DNA of 22,762 nt from Porogramme epimiltina (taxonomy: Eukaryota; Basidiomycota; Agaricomycetes; Polyporales; Polyporaceae), in contig FTLJ01000424.1 of NCBI GenBank assembly GCA_900155495.1, positions 1-22,762 on the forward strand. The letters are read 5' to 3'. The notes beneath the pieces were generated by a model that saw only the letters and a program-made list of their open reading frames with translations, ran no database searches and was not told the DNA's origin. The position numbers were made by a program, and so were the translations under genes. Within the stretch, counting starts at the first letter, position 1. Each line of letters starts with the position of its first letter. Positions 1 to 11,800 of the stretch are shown piece after piece.

Positions 1-556
1 GGTGCGGGGGAGGGCGGGGGAAGGAGGAGGGGGGGGAGAAGGGATGTCTGTGGCTGGGAGGAGATGAGGAGGAGGAGAGGGAACATTTGGGACCACGTGC
101 GAGATAACGGCCAAGCGGACTCGCGCGGGCTCCCAGATCCCAAGGCCCGGCTGCTCTCGGGACTTTACCAGCAAAGTCTAACTTATCGCCCGACCCTGGC
201 CAGCCTCTGCGCCCTCCGCCCGAGCGCCCTGCCTGCTCTGTCGTGTGTGCCGCCGTGGAGGCGTGCTGGAGAGGGCCGCCGCTGCGTAGGGCGAGACCGA
301 GTGCGCGCTCTGACCGTCCGCGCACGGTGACCTCAGTCTGTGGCCACCGGGCAGCACCGCGCCCCGGGGCCCGGCCTCGGCTCGTCCTCCGATTGCCGAG
401 CTCGATCTCAGATCAGGCACATGGCGCCTCGCTTCTCCGCAGCCACGCCCCCACCCCACGCTCCTCCTCACCCGGGCTTGCTCTCCTCCCTCGCCTCGAC
501 TAGGCAGCTTCATAAATACCGCAGAAAGCCGTGTTCTTTACAGACATGTTCAAGCA
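1..556. other. GC-rich stretch without a supported gene
   Basis: No reading frame here resembles a known protein on either strand. I looked specifically on the minus strand for the continuation of the GTPBP-like gene that stops at 557 (a G-x4-GK-S/T P-loop) and saw none. Positions 1-80 are purine-rich on the plus strand, so pyrimidine-rich on the minus strand. Such CT-rich tracts are common just upstream of fungal genes, so this could be the promoter of a minus-strand gene lying left of the window; that is inference. A CACGTG palindrome lies at 94-99. Short open frames in this stretch look like chance products of high GC. Confidence 0.4.
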
Positions 557-2113
557 TTACCCAAGCGCGAGCCGGCCAAAGTCCAGTGTCGCCTCCTCGA
601 TCGACATCTTCCGCACCACCAACGCCTCCACGATTAGTCTTGCTTCTCCCACCCCGCCCCCGCACTCTAACCCCACCCCACCAGTCACCTCGTCCGCCAC
701 CACCACCTCCTCGTCCCCTACCACCGCGTGCAGCACCTCTGCTTCCTCCACAAGCCCCTTCGCAGACCCCTTCGTCTCTCCAATCCCCGCCTCCGTCTTC
801 CTCACCACCGTTCCCACATCCTCTATCCTCTGTCCTTCTATCGCCTCCGGCACGTCCTCAGCCTCCTCTTCTTCATTCCCATCCCGTTGCTGCGCCTCCA
901 CATGCGCAAGCGCAATCAACGCGTTGCGCTTCTCCTCCCGCTTCCGGTCCCGCGCCTCCCGCCGTTGCGCCGCCTTCTCCTCTTTGCTTACCACCTCCCT
1001 CCCCGGCCCCGCCCCCTGGTGCCACGGGTGCACCTTCTTCTCCTTGTTCTTGGGCTGCCGCTTCCCGTGCCGCCCCGCCGTCGGCCCGAGCCCACCCGCC
1101 CCCGGCCCCGCCCGCTGCCGCACTGGACGCGGCTTGTACACCGCCGCGATCTCCAGCCCTGCGAACGACGACCGGCGCGCGCACAGTGCGGCGCTAAAGT
1201 CATCAAGCTCGTCGTCCGCCGTCGCGCCGGAGAGGAGTGCGTCTGTAACGTCGTCGCGGAACGCAGGCTCGGGTTCCATTGAGAACAGCGCGAGGTCGTC
1301 GTCTATTGGAGCGATGAACGGCGACGATTGGGCCGTAGGGCGCGCCGGGTGCGTGCGGATTGGCCGGTGCACGATCGCCGTAGGTGTGAGGAGGGGAGTG
1401 GAGAAGCCAGGCGTGTGCAGAGAGCTTGAGAGCGAGGACGCAAAATCATCAATGTCCGTCAGCTCCGCCGCGGAAAAGTCGGTCTCGGTTTCGGTTGCGG
1501 ACGGCGCCGAGGTGGAGAGCTCGCCCCCGTCAGAGGCGATGGCGAGCGGGCCGCGACGGTGCATCTTGCGCGTCCACTCGCCCGTGCCTGGGTTGGTGTA
1601 CCCGCTCTCTTTGTCCGCGAGCGCGGCGATGGTCGGCGGGACTTCGATCTCTTTGACGACGATGACGGACGCGCCAATCTCGCCTGCCATCATTTCGAGC
1701 GTTTCGAGGGACTCTTCGAGGTCGGCGCGGGACAGGCCGATGAGTGCGCCAGAGTCGGCGACGCCGAGCTCGTAGTAGGCCTGGCCGCCACCCTCTAAGA
1801 GGCGCCACTTGAGCTGGGTGACTAGGCGTGCGAAGCGGGCGTTGGAGATGTGAGTAAGCTTGAGCTTGTACTCGATGTTACCCTGTCCGACATGAGTCAC
1901 CGACATGCACCCGGGGCGGTGTACACTCACCTCCTCGACCTCGGGCACGAGCTTGGGGATGCCGTTGTGGAGGGCGGAGTTGAAGGGGGGCGACACGCTG
2001 CCGTTGGGCGGAGAGGGGAGGAAGGGGTCCCATGGGCTGGGGACGCGAGGGCTTTCGGATTCGTGCTCACCGAACATGGGTGTGAGCTGGTTGTTACTTG
2101 ATTGTTGTTTCAC
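557..2113 (-). CDS. N-terminal domain of a GTPBP1/GTPBP2-like protein, GTPase domain missing
   Basis: One long minus-strand frame with an in-frame 48-nt intron at 1930-1883 (donor GTGAGT, acceptor ACAG). Splicing joins VEE to GNIEYKLKL and gives about 502 aa. Residues 62-143 match the conserved N-terminal region of GTPBP1/GTPBP2: a YKLKL start, then VTQLKWRLLEGGGQAYYELGV and GALIGL, then a helix ending ASVIVVKEIEVP. Members of this family are translational GTPases linked to mRNA surveillance and ribosome rescue. A long low-complexity region follows, with a basic coiled stretch (KEEKAAQRREARDRKREEK) and an acidic stretch. Near the C-terminus IVEALVVRKMS resembles the segment just before the P-loop in homologues. 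The frame then stops (TAA, 559-557) with no GTPase domain. The stop overlaps a possible donor (GTAATG from 560), but no plausible next exon is seen down to position 1. It is transcribed divergently from the E2 gene. Truncated gene, pseudogene and assembly fault all remain possible. Confidence 0.72.
   Translation of the reverse strand: MKQQSSNNQLTPMFGEHESESPRVPSPWDPFLPSPPNGSVSPPFNSALHNGIPKLVPEVEEVSVHRPGCMSVTHVGQGNIEYKLKLTHISNARFARLVTQLKWRLLEGGGQAYYELGVADSGALIGLSRADLEESLETLEMMAGEIGASVIVVKEIEVPPTIAALADKESGYTNPGTGEWTRKMHRRGPLAIASDGGELSTSAPSATETETDFSAAELTDIDDFASSLSSSLHTPGFSTPLLTPTAIVHRPIRTHPARPTAQSSPFIAPIDDDLALFSMEPEPAFRDDVTDALLSGATADDELDDFSAALCARRSSFAGLEIAAVYKPRPVRQRAGPGAGGLGPTAGRHGKRQPKNKEKKVHPWHQGAGPGREVVSKEEKAAQRREARDRKREEKRNALIALAHVEAQQRDGNEEEEAEDVPEAIEGQRIEDVGTVVRKTEAGIGETKGSAKGLVEEAEVLHAVVGDEEVVVADEVTGGVGLECGGGVGEARLIVEALVVRKMSIEEATLDFGRLALG
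1883..1930 (-). other. In-frame 48-nt intron in the GTPBP-like gene
   Basis: Donor GTGAGTGTAC at 1930-1921, a GTGACTC branch-like motif, acceptor ACAG ending at 1883. The length is a multiple of three and has no stop, so retention would insert 16 residues just before the conserved GNIEYKLKL block. Homologues run straight through this junction (EGNIEYKLKL), which is the reason for calling it an intron. Confidence 0.75.
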
Positions 2114-2451
2114 AGAGAGGTTGGCAGAGGTCTAAGCCGATATTCGAGTGACCATTGTGTGTCGAAAAAGAAAAGTAGGGGAGGCTGGAGGAACACAGGA
2201 TTCCGAGCGAGACTGGCTAGTGTGCGAGGTGGACGAGGGAACCTAGTACATCGTCAGCCAGGGAAGAGTGAGAGAGAGAGCGGGCCAGAGTCTGCCAGAG
2301 TCAGAATCGGAAACAGAAACAGGAACGTGCCTCCGCCGGGCACGTGCGGCTTACATAAGAACACACTCCGAGTGGCTCGGACACGCGCCTCCCCGTCTCG
2401 CCGTCAGCCACCGCCCGAACGAGCCCCGTCTCTTTCTCCCGTCCACCCGCC
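2114..2451. promoter_or_regulatory. Divergent promoter between the GTPBP-like and E2 genes
   Basis: A 338-bp gap separates the two divergent start codons. It contains a CACGTG palindrome at 2341-2346 and a pyrimidine-rich run (about 2420-2450) immediately before the E2 start, whose context is GCCATGCC. No classic TATA box is clear. The assignment rests on gene orientation; the motifs are only suggestive. Confidence 0.4.
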
Positions 2452-3570
<1,119 letters not shown>

Positions 3571-4063
3571 ACAAGTTGGTTGGATTGGGCTGTATATACC
3601 GCTGTACGTCTCCTCATGTGATCGTGATGAATGTGTTGCTGTTGTGGAGCTAGCATGTCCGCGGTAACTAGACCGCGTGCGTGCCTAACAGTCCAGAGCA
3701 ATAGCTGGAGTAGTAAGGTTGTATGTGAGTCGGACACATTTCCGACGGAGTCCTAAGTGGCCTATTGCACGCAGATTTGGTCTCTCCGCTTTATCACTGG
3801 GTCTCCAGTGCTGAAATCCTTGGGAACAACGCGTAGTGGTTCGATAGCGTGCGCGTGCGTGGTATAGAAGTAGGGTTCGTTGGTTCATACATTCTCTACG
3901 ACAGGGGGACGAGGAGTGTAACGGAACGTATGTGGTCCATTAGAACCTGGTATACTACCATCTACTACCTTGGAAATATTATACGCTCCTACTTAGGTAG
4001 TCAGCATGGAAGAGCTTCAACCGCTTAAAGTATCCCATGTTTCCCGCGAAGACACGTGCGCGT
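3571..4063. other. Convergent intergenic region, E2 to RTA1-A
   Basis: A 493-bp stretch between two converging stop codons. No coding frame with family resemblance, no RNA gene and no clear repeat was seen. It presumably holds the 3' untranslated ends of both genes. Confidence 0.5.
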
Positions 4064-5536
4064 TCAGAGATGCGGTGCTTCGATATCGGGCTTAACCTCG
4101 ACGCTAACAGAGGCCTCCCTACTTGTGTCCACCTTCTCCCTTTTCCAGGTATGTGCTTTCCCCAGTAGCCTGCCTGGGTGTAGCAAGTTGAGTGTGACGA
4201 TAGCCATCGTGATTGCACCTCCGTCGAGTACATCTAGTAGCGCCAGGATGTCAGCGGGTACACTTCGTTCGCGCGACCGGGCGGAATGTAGAGTGAGAGG
4301 GATACCGACTGAAATATACTTGCGTGCGGATGATGCGCCCGCCGAAGCCGTCTCTCAGCTCCTGGGCGCCGCTCGTGGTTGAGCACATTTATAGCATGGG
4401 AGCGAGTGGGACCACTCACGATTGTACGATAGATGGACCGAATGAGGATGAACAAGCCGTCGAGTGCAAGGCCGACGATCATAAGCTTGATGCCACGGTC
4501 AAAGGCGGCCCTCTTGGGCACCAGGGCGCCAGGGCTTGCTGTGCGGACAGGCCTGTCGTACGTGTACCGCACGAGAAATTCGGCCGCGAGCAGGAGGTAG
4601 ACGCACACTGCGGCTGCGCAGTCGCACGCGTGTGAGCCTCGACGCCTTGGGAAAGGGAACGCGCGGCGATCTCGGCGTCGGGAGGGAGAACTCACCGAGT
4701 TGGAACGCGATCCCGCCCAACATGATGCGTCCGCCCTGCGGTGGAGCCACGGCGGCGTGAGATGGGCGAGGCGTGGCAGAGGGTTGGAGCGTACTGGGTT
4801 CGGGTCGCGCCCGGTCTGCACGGCCTGCGAGGCCTTGCTGCCTCCGACCGCCTGGACTATGAGCGCTACGATGTCGAATGAGCAGAACACGATGGTGTCT
4901 GTGGGTGCGCGCATGGAGTCAACGAGCCGTCAATGTCGAAGAGCGGAAAGGGGCGGACACCGTTTTGCGTTCAGGCGGCTGTATTGCTGTCCGAGCCTCC
5001 TGATGATCTGGCCGAGGATAACGAAATTGGCAGCTATTAGAGGCGTAGGTGCGATGATTGTCGTGGTGATCCTTTGGAATACGCGTATAAGTGGACTCGG
5101 AAGGGTGAAGGGGCTCGGCGTGCGTACTGTATGAGGTACGGGTCGAGGACGTTGACATGTAAACTCGACCAGAGACGGCCGCTCCATCCAATGACCTCGG
5201 CAACGCCAGCAACTACAGTGGTGGCAAGGAGCCACCAGAGTCGCGAGTGTATTGCCTGTGCGAGGTGGATGACTGGAAAAGAGGGTCTCTGAGTAAGGGT
5301 ATTGGACTCTGCGGGAATAGGAGCTACCTGTGGACAAGCCAAAGAGCGCAATAAAAAGGATGCATATCCACTCTGTTGGGACGTATCCATATAGGCTTAT
5401 ATGATGCTGTGGGCGGGCCGTCCCTGAAGGGAGAGATGATACTGTGACAGAAGAATCCGAGGATGAGTATGCGAGACTTCGCGAAGTTGAAACGTGACGT
5501 CAAACCAGCAAAAGACGAGATATTGAACGCAGACAT
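4064..5536 (-). CDS. RTA1-like seven-transmembrane protein, copy A
   Basis: Nine minus-strand exons (high to low): 5536-5506, 5441-5328, 5272-5128, 5071-4959, 4898-4795, 4735-4696, 4613-4420, 4361-4310 and 4233-4064; 320 aa. Family landmarks in order are YGYVPTEW, a GWSGRLWSS loop, IIAPTPLIAANFVILGQII, DIVALIVQAVGG, GGRIMLGGIAFQL, AAEFLVRYTYDRP, GLALDGLFILIRSIYRTIE and LDGG...LLHPGRLLGKAH. Seven hydrophobic spans fit the RTA1 family, fungal membrane proteins tied to lipid translocation and resistance to toxic compounds such as 7-aminocholesterol. The first exon (MSAFNISSFA) has an N-x-S site, suiting an extracellular N-terminus. The start was chosen because the same short exon, phase and spacing recur in copy B. 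Donors of introns 1, 4 and 8 are weak (GTTTGA, GTCCGC, GTCGGT). The true substrate is unknown. Confidence 0.88.
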
Positions 5537-6443
5537 TCAGGAGCCTGTTTACAGCCGAGAGACAGTCGAGGGAGACCGTTGAAGAAGATAGGTATTGCGT
5601 AGGGGGCGCACGAGAAAGTCACAAATCGCAACACGCAGTGTGGGCTAGACGAGGGGATACATGTACATGGAAATCGAGTCGTGGTGAGCGCTCACAAGGT
5701 ATTTTTGACAGAGCCGGCGCCATGGGAAATGACGGCGGTTCTAGGGAACGCGTTGTTATCAGTGCTCGAGTAGAGATGCCTCGAATTACTAGTGACAGGC
5801 GTGGGAGAAATCGAGCTGCGAACTTACGAACAACTCGTTGACAGGTGCCATTTGGGGTGCCCCAAGGCGCCGAAGACCACTTGGCAGTTCTGGCCACGAG
5901 AATACGCTCACTCTGGCCACGCAGCTAGGCAGCTAGACCGGTAGTACGCAGCAGAGAACTTGAGACAATCTAGGGTATGGAGGGGTACTGTCAACTTCAT
6001 TGGGACTTGGCCAGTCCGAAGTTGTCGAACGCTAGCTGGATAATGCTAGGCCACTATTGGGACACGTTTCTTGGCCGTGTGCGAACCTGATAGTTGATAT
6101 GATCGATTGCTGGATCAGGTTTGAATTTGGGGGCTGGCAGCAAGTAAAACACCTTCAACCATCATGATACTCGGCATAGGGACAGGAGTGGCACTGACCG
6201 AACGATTGTGCTATGAATGAAGATAGACCAAGATGCACTTGTGAGAATCCGTGCTATACCGAAGAAGCATTCGAATATCATACTGACAATACACGTATCG
6301 CAACATAAGTCCTATCTAATACACACCATCCACAAGTTATATCGACAGAGTCAAATGATATGGCCCATCGACCAAGGATGGGGATGCGCGTCACCTCGGT
6401 GTGTGGATGTGTGTGACGCTCACGCGTTGCGCTGGCATTGGAT
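5537..6443. other. Intergenic region between the two RTA1-like genes
   Basis: About 900 bp between the start of copy A and the stop of copy B, which face the same way. It should hold the promoter of copy A and the 3' end of copy B. No coding frame of recognisable family, tRNA or repeat was found. Confidence 0.5.
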
Positions 6444-7865
6444 TCATACGTCGTGGACATCAGCCGTATCGCGCTGCTTCTCCAACTCAGATTCGCAGTC
6501 TACTTCTTTGGTCGTTTCCCCTCGCCAGGCGTGTGCTTTGCCTAGAAGCATGCCGGGGTGGAAGAAGTTGAGCACGAACATTGCGACAACGATGGCTGCA
6601 CCATCGAGTACGTCTGGAAGGAAAATTGTCTATGAGCTCGCATGTCTGGCATTCACAGAAGCAACGGAGGAGCTCACTGAAGTAGACTTGGGTCGTAATG
6701 ATCCGCCCACCCCAGCCGTCTGTCAATTCCTGTTTGCAGGGAATGTTTAGCATGTGACGATAGCGGACTCAACGACTCAGGGGAGCTTACAATTGTTCGA
6801 TAGATGGACCGAATGAGAATGAAAAGGCCGTCGAGCGCGAGACCGATGATCATGAACTTGATCCCTCTTGCGAGTGGAAGCTTTCTGTAGGCTGTCCCGG
6901 TAGCACGGACAGGTTTGTCATACTTGTAGCGCACAATAAATTCGGCGGCGAGGATAAGGTAGATGCAAACAGCAGCTACAAGAGGAGTGAGGGTAAGTAA
7001 TCTCGCCATCGGGCGACACGATGGTACCACTGAATGCGGCTTACCTAGCTGGAATGCGATACCACCCAACATGATGTGGCCTCCCTGATGCCAGGAAACA
7101 TGAGACAGAAAAGAGTGAGACGAGCGCAAACCGAACGTACAGGTTTGGGGTCGTTGCCGTTCTCGACAGCCTCAGAGGCCTGGGCTCCCCCGACGGCTTG
7201 CACTACGAGGGCAATAATGTCACAAGAACAGAATACTATAGTATCTGTGAGACCAAGTAACAGTTAATAAAAATTCAACAGAATGGACGAGCATGAAGCC
7301 ATTACACCATACGGCGCTGAGGCGACTGTATTGCTGCCCGAGCCTCTTGATGATCTGACCGAGAATGACAAAATTTGCAGCGATGAGAGGAGTAGGTGCA
7401 ATGATCGTAGTTGTAATCCTGAAATTCCGTATTGGGACACAAAGAACATAAAAGAAGGTAGATGGGCGTACTGCATAAGGAAAGGGTCGAGAGCAACAGG
7501 GTGTATACTAGACCAAAGGCGGCCGCTCCAGCCAATGATCTCAGCGATTCCGGCAAGCACGGTTGTACCTAGTAGCCACCATAATCGGGAGTGTATTGCC
7601 TGCGTGAAATGGATAGCTGGGGAGGTAATTGAGCAGAGAAAGTGGCGCTAGCATGGGGGATAAGTACCTGTTGATAGGCCGAAGAGGGCTATGAAAAGGA
7701 TACATATCCATTCAGTCGGAACATAGCCATATAGACTTTCGTGTGCGGTGAGTTGATCGCCGGATGGGATAGGCGACCCTAAGAAGCAGTTGAGATCAAG
7801 ATAGAAGGAGAAACGGGGCGAGTGGAAGACGAACCATCTGGGATAGACGCGTTGGGCGTGGACAT
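6444..7865 (-). CDS. RTA1-like seven-transmembrane protein, copy B
   Basis: Nine exons: 7865-7835, 7778-7668, 7616-7472, 7418-7306, 7244-7141, 7084-7045, 6975-6791, 6729-6678 and 6613-6444; 316 aa. It matches copy A along its whole length: LYGYVPTEWICILFIALFGL, GWSGRLWSS, APTPLIAANFVILGQII, IIALVVQAVGG, GGHIMLGGIAFQL, AAEFIVRYKYDKP, GLALDGLFILIRSIYRTIE, TDGWGGRIITTQVYF and NFFHPGMLLGKAHAW. The start (MSTPNASIPD) carries an N-x-S site as in copy A. All introns fall at the same codon phases as in A; only exons 2 and 7 differ in length (111 against 114 nt, 185 against 194 nt). Most donors here are stronger (GTAATG, GTAAGC, GTGAGC) than the matching ones in A. It lies divergent to Utp22. RTA1-family membership is firm; the transported lipid or ligand is unknown. 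Confidence 0.9.
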
Positions 7866-8817
7866 GTGCCGACCTCAAGAAATAGAGGTGATGAGACGAA
7901 CGCCAAGAGCTGGTGCTAGGATTGGGGAGGGAAGTGGATCGGGGAATGCGGGGGGAGGGGAGAAGTCATGCCGGCCGAGGGAGAGTCATTGATATAGGGA
8001 CTGCACGGCGGCTCGTGGTCGTGCATGTCGGCCGGGAGGTGACGGGTGCGGCGCAAGGGATATTGCTGACAGAGAGTTGTTGACGAAGATGGCAGAAAGG
8101 CGCAGAGTGCGCAGCGGCTAGAGAATTGACACCTCCATCGGACGGGTGGGCGCCAGTACTGTGACGGAAAGGAGGGCTGCTCATCTGGTTCACGCCTCCG
8201 TGCGGGGTGTAGCGGAGCACAGTGGTCGCTAAAAACTAGGTAGTAAGTCAGTACTGAGGCCATGCGGAAGGGGGTCAGCAAGGAACGCGGTTCGGGGAGG
8301 GAAAGGGCACGCCATTTCGGCCATTGATGTTGTGGGGTCCACGTCAAGACGTTGACGGCGGCCTCGGGCGAAATGGAGGACTGGAGCGAGTGCCTGGAGG
8401 CCGATATAGGTGGAGACCGCGAGGGGACGCTGTGGCACAGTGGGCGGTGTTGATGGTGCACAGCGTCGGCTATGACACGGACGCTGCGCTTGTGTCGAGA
8501 CTTGAGAGTTGAGATGTTGAGACTCGAGACTTGAAACAAGACTAGTACTTACTGCTTCCGGTCCAAGCCATCCACGTCCGAGACTCCGAACCGTTCGGCC
8601 TGTCCCGGCAGTGACACTTCCCACGCGCTCGACGTCATCGCTCGCGTGGCACGAGCGGCTACCTGTATTTTTCGTGTGGCAGGCGCCCAAAGTTGCGTGC
8701 CGCAAGTCCGAGTCCGAGTCTGTATACACCCTCCCCCACACCTACCTCGGCCTCCGCACCCCCGCCTCTCCACACGTTTGCTTTGACCCGCTCTTGCATA
8801 CCCTCCCTGTGCCTATT
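7866..8817. promoter_or_regulatory. Divergent intergenic region between RTA1-B and Utp22
   Basis: About 950 bp between divergent starts, expected to contain both promoters. An 11-bp direct repeat TCGAGACTTGA occurs at 8495-8505 and 8524-8534. A pyrimidine-rich stretch (about 8725-8815) precedes the Utp22 start. Open frames of up to about 200 codons on the minus strand here lack family resemblance and start in GC-rich DNA; I do not treat them as genes. Confidence 0.45.
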
Positions 8818-11800
8818 ATGGCCCACAATCTCAAGCGTAAGAGAGCCCAGGCAGACACGCCTACGGCTTCTAAAGTGCGTGTTCTGCTTTCACCTTGACC
8901 TCTCCTTTCCTGACACCCACCCCCATGCTCAGAAGCCCCACCACGACGGGGAGGCCGGCTCAGACCATATGAGCGACGGCGACGTCTTGGAAGACTCGCG
9001 TAGTCATCCCTCATCGCAATCTTTCAAGCCACCCACAGGGGACGAGCTTAGGAGCATCAAGGATGCCACCGACCTCTACCGGTCATCTTCTTTCAAATTC
9101 CAGGTTCGTCTGTCATACCCCCTCGATCGTGTCTTTCCCAACATCTCCCATCCCAGATCGACGCCCTTCTCCCAAATGTCTCCCCAAAATACAGCCGCGC
9201 ACAACCCTTTGAAGAGTTTCTCTTGTCCCTTCATGCGTTCCTGTCCAAGCTGCCGTCCATCCCTCCCAAACACCCTCTCGACGTTTCTCGCGCAATGTCA
9301 CAGAATGGCATAGCTGTTCCATATATTCGCCCCCCTCCCACCGAAGATACCAACTGGAAGGTCGCCTTCGACCCTCCGTCGGAAATCGTCCTCGCTGGAA
9401 GCTGGGCAGCCAGAACTTCAGTCAAGGCTAAGGACGCCTTCGAGTATCAGGCTGACGTCGCTGTCGCTATGCCCGCGGTTCGTCAATGCCACTTTGCTCC
9501 GTATCGCATTCTAACTTCCCATTCTCGCAGAGCTTATTTCAAGAAAAGGACTATCTCAACGGTCGGGCGTTCCAGAAGCGTGCTTATTATCTCGCGGTCA
9601 TTGCTTCTGCCCTTATGAAATCAAAGGCAACACTCCCTTGCGACGTTCATTATACCTCGCCTTCGGGAGATCCGCGTTGTACTGTTCTCGTCATCCGCCC
9701 TAGTGCGCCTTTTTCTCGCCGCATCGACGAACCTTCGCTGACATGGTCCCGCAGCCTTTGTATCAAAGGACTCCAGCAAGCATGGGGCCCAGGTCCGCAT
9801 CGTCCCATTCCTCCCCCAGTCACCTGTCCCTCTGCAACGTTTGTCGCCGTCAAGATCCAACATACGCATAAGTGACCAGGCGGATGACTCGACCGATGCA
9901 CCCACGCCCATATACAATACTGCATTCATGCTTATGAGCACACCAAAAGCCCACTTGCTCTCCGTCCACGCTTTGAAGCAAGATGTCCCCGCATTTTCTG
10001 ACGCGTTGACGCTACTCCGCGTATGGGCGAATCAGCGGGGATACGGTGTTGGGGACAGGATGTGTGTGGTTGGGTTTGAGGGCAAGGGCATGTGGTGGGC
10101 GTCGGTGCTGGAGATGCTTGTGTATGGTGAAGAGCCTCACTCGGCGGGTTTTGCGAAGGGCAGTGTCAAGCGAAAACCCCTCGGTAAGGGACTGAGTTCT
10201 TATCAACTGTTCAAGGCCGCCCTCGATTTCCTCTGTAAGTCCTACTGGTTTTTCTGTGCTGAAGACGCTGAGAGAGGCATGGTACAGCCAAGCACGACTT
10301 TGGAACAGTACCCGTGTTTGTAAAGTCGAAGGGTGGACATCGCGTATGTGCCAATTACTCGCCAACCTTGCGGATGTCCGATTCTGATCTGTCTTTAAAA
10401 CAGTTCCCTCCAGCCACGTACTCTAGCCACGATGGAGTATTTGTGGACTCGACATCCTCCGTAAACCTGTTGGCGGGAGTTCCGTTGTCATCTCTTGATA
10501 TGGTCAGGATCCAGCATTCCTCTGTACATTCACCTCCAGCTGACGTACGTTTATACAGCTCAGGTACGACGCGCAAGTCACGCTGGGAATGTTAGATCAT
10601 TCTAGCATCTCCGAAGACCCCTTCCGTACTATCTTTCTACAAGACCACCGCGACTCGTTTTCTCGATTCGACGCCGTCCTAAGGTGCGTCGCCCGAATTC
10701 TTTGTCACACACGTGATATGAATCGGACATACAGGGTGGATATATCGTCCGCTCAGATGCGCAACGCCTCTGCGCATCTTGTCGCCGATCATGGCTCTGT
10801 ATACAATGCCCTTATCGCATCTATCACATCCCTCCTTCGCCGTGGTCTTGGGAACAGAGTCAAAGCGATCGTGGCCTTGCGCCCGTCTTCCGACGCTCGT
10901 CCTCTCACTCAGGCGCTGCCAGCCAGCTTGTCGATCCTGCATTTCGGCATCATCTTTGACACGGAGCACGCTTTCCGTCTTGTCGACCTCGGTCCTAGCG
11001 CTGAAGAGCAAGAGAGCGAAGATGCCAAGGCGTTCCGCGATCTTTGGGGAGAAAAAGCCGAGCTTCGTCGTTTCAAAGATGGCAAGATCGTAGAGAGCGT
11101 CGTTTGGGACGTGAAGAACGCAGACGACCGTGGGCGGATTCCTTCTATGATCGTCGCGTATCTGCTTGAGCGCCACTTCAAGATCGCTGCCGACGCCGTG
11201 AAGACGTGGCAACAGGAGTTTGACATGCTCTTGAGGGCCCCTGAATCCGTCAGGTGTCTGTTCGACGCTCGTGGCGCGTCCTCCGGATTCAAGACCGCGC
11301 TTGCAGCCTTTGATGGGCTTGTGAAGCGAATCAAGGCCCTCGATGACGAACTACCGCTTGCCATTTTGAACATTAGTCCGGTCTCTCCTGCCCTCCGGTA
11401 CACAGAAGTCTTTGTTCCCGTGGCTATCCCCCTATCGTCTAGGAGCGGAATGCCCACTCCCGCCTCATACCTCCCTGCTATGGAGGTTATTGTCGAGTTC
11501 GAGAAGTCGGGCAGGTGGCCGGACGATTTACGGGCGATCCAGAAGATCAAACTCGCGTTCTTCGAGCGTCTCGCTGCTACTCTCATGGCTTCTATCGAGG
11601 GTCTGCAGGCGGCCGTCGTCCTTCGCGATCAAGGTGAACGATCCGACATCCAAGACGAGGCCGCGCTCGACATCATCACGCCTGAAGGATGGGCTTTCCG
11701 CGCCCGTATATGGCATGACCGTGAGGCAACACTTCTCGACAGCATCATCAACGACCAGCCCCACGTCCCCAAGGCGCTCCGTCGCAAGATCACTGGTGAA

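Noticed and set aside
340..1775. Long proline/serine-rich open frames on the plus strand
   Set aside because: They lie antisense to the GTPBP-like gene, which has clear family similarity; high GC and lack of stops explain them.
4700..5134. 144-codon plus-strand frame
   Set aside because: Antisense to exons 3 to 6 of RTA1 copy A, and no similarity of its own.
7916..8539. 207-codon minus-strand frame upstream of RTA1-B
   Set aside because: No family resemblance, arginine/serine/proline-rich as expected from GC-rich non-coding DNA, and it sits in the divergent promoter region.
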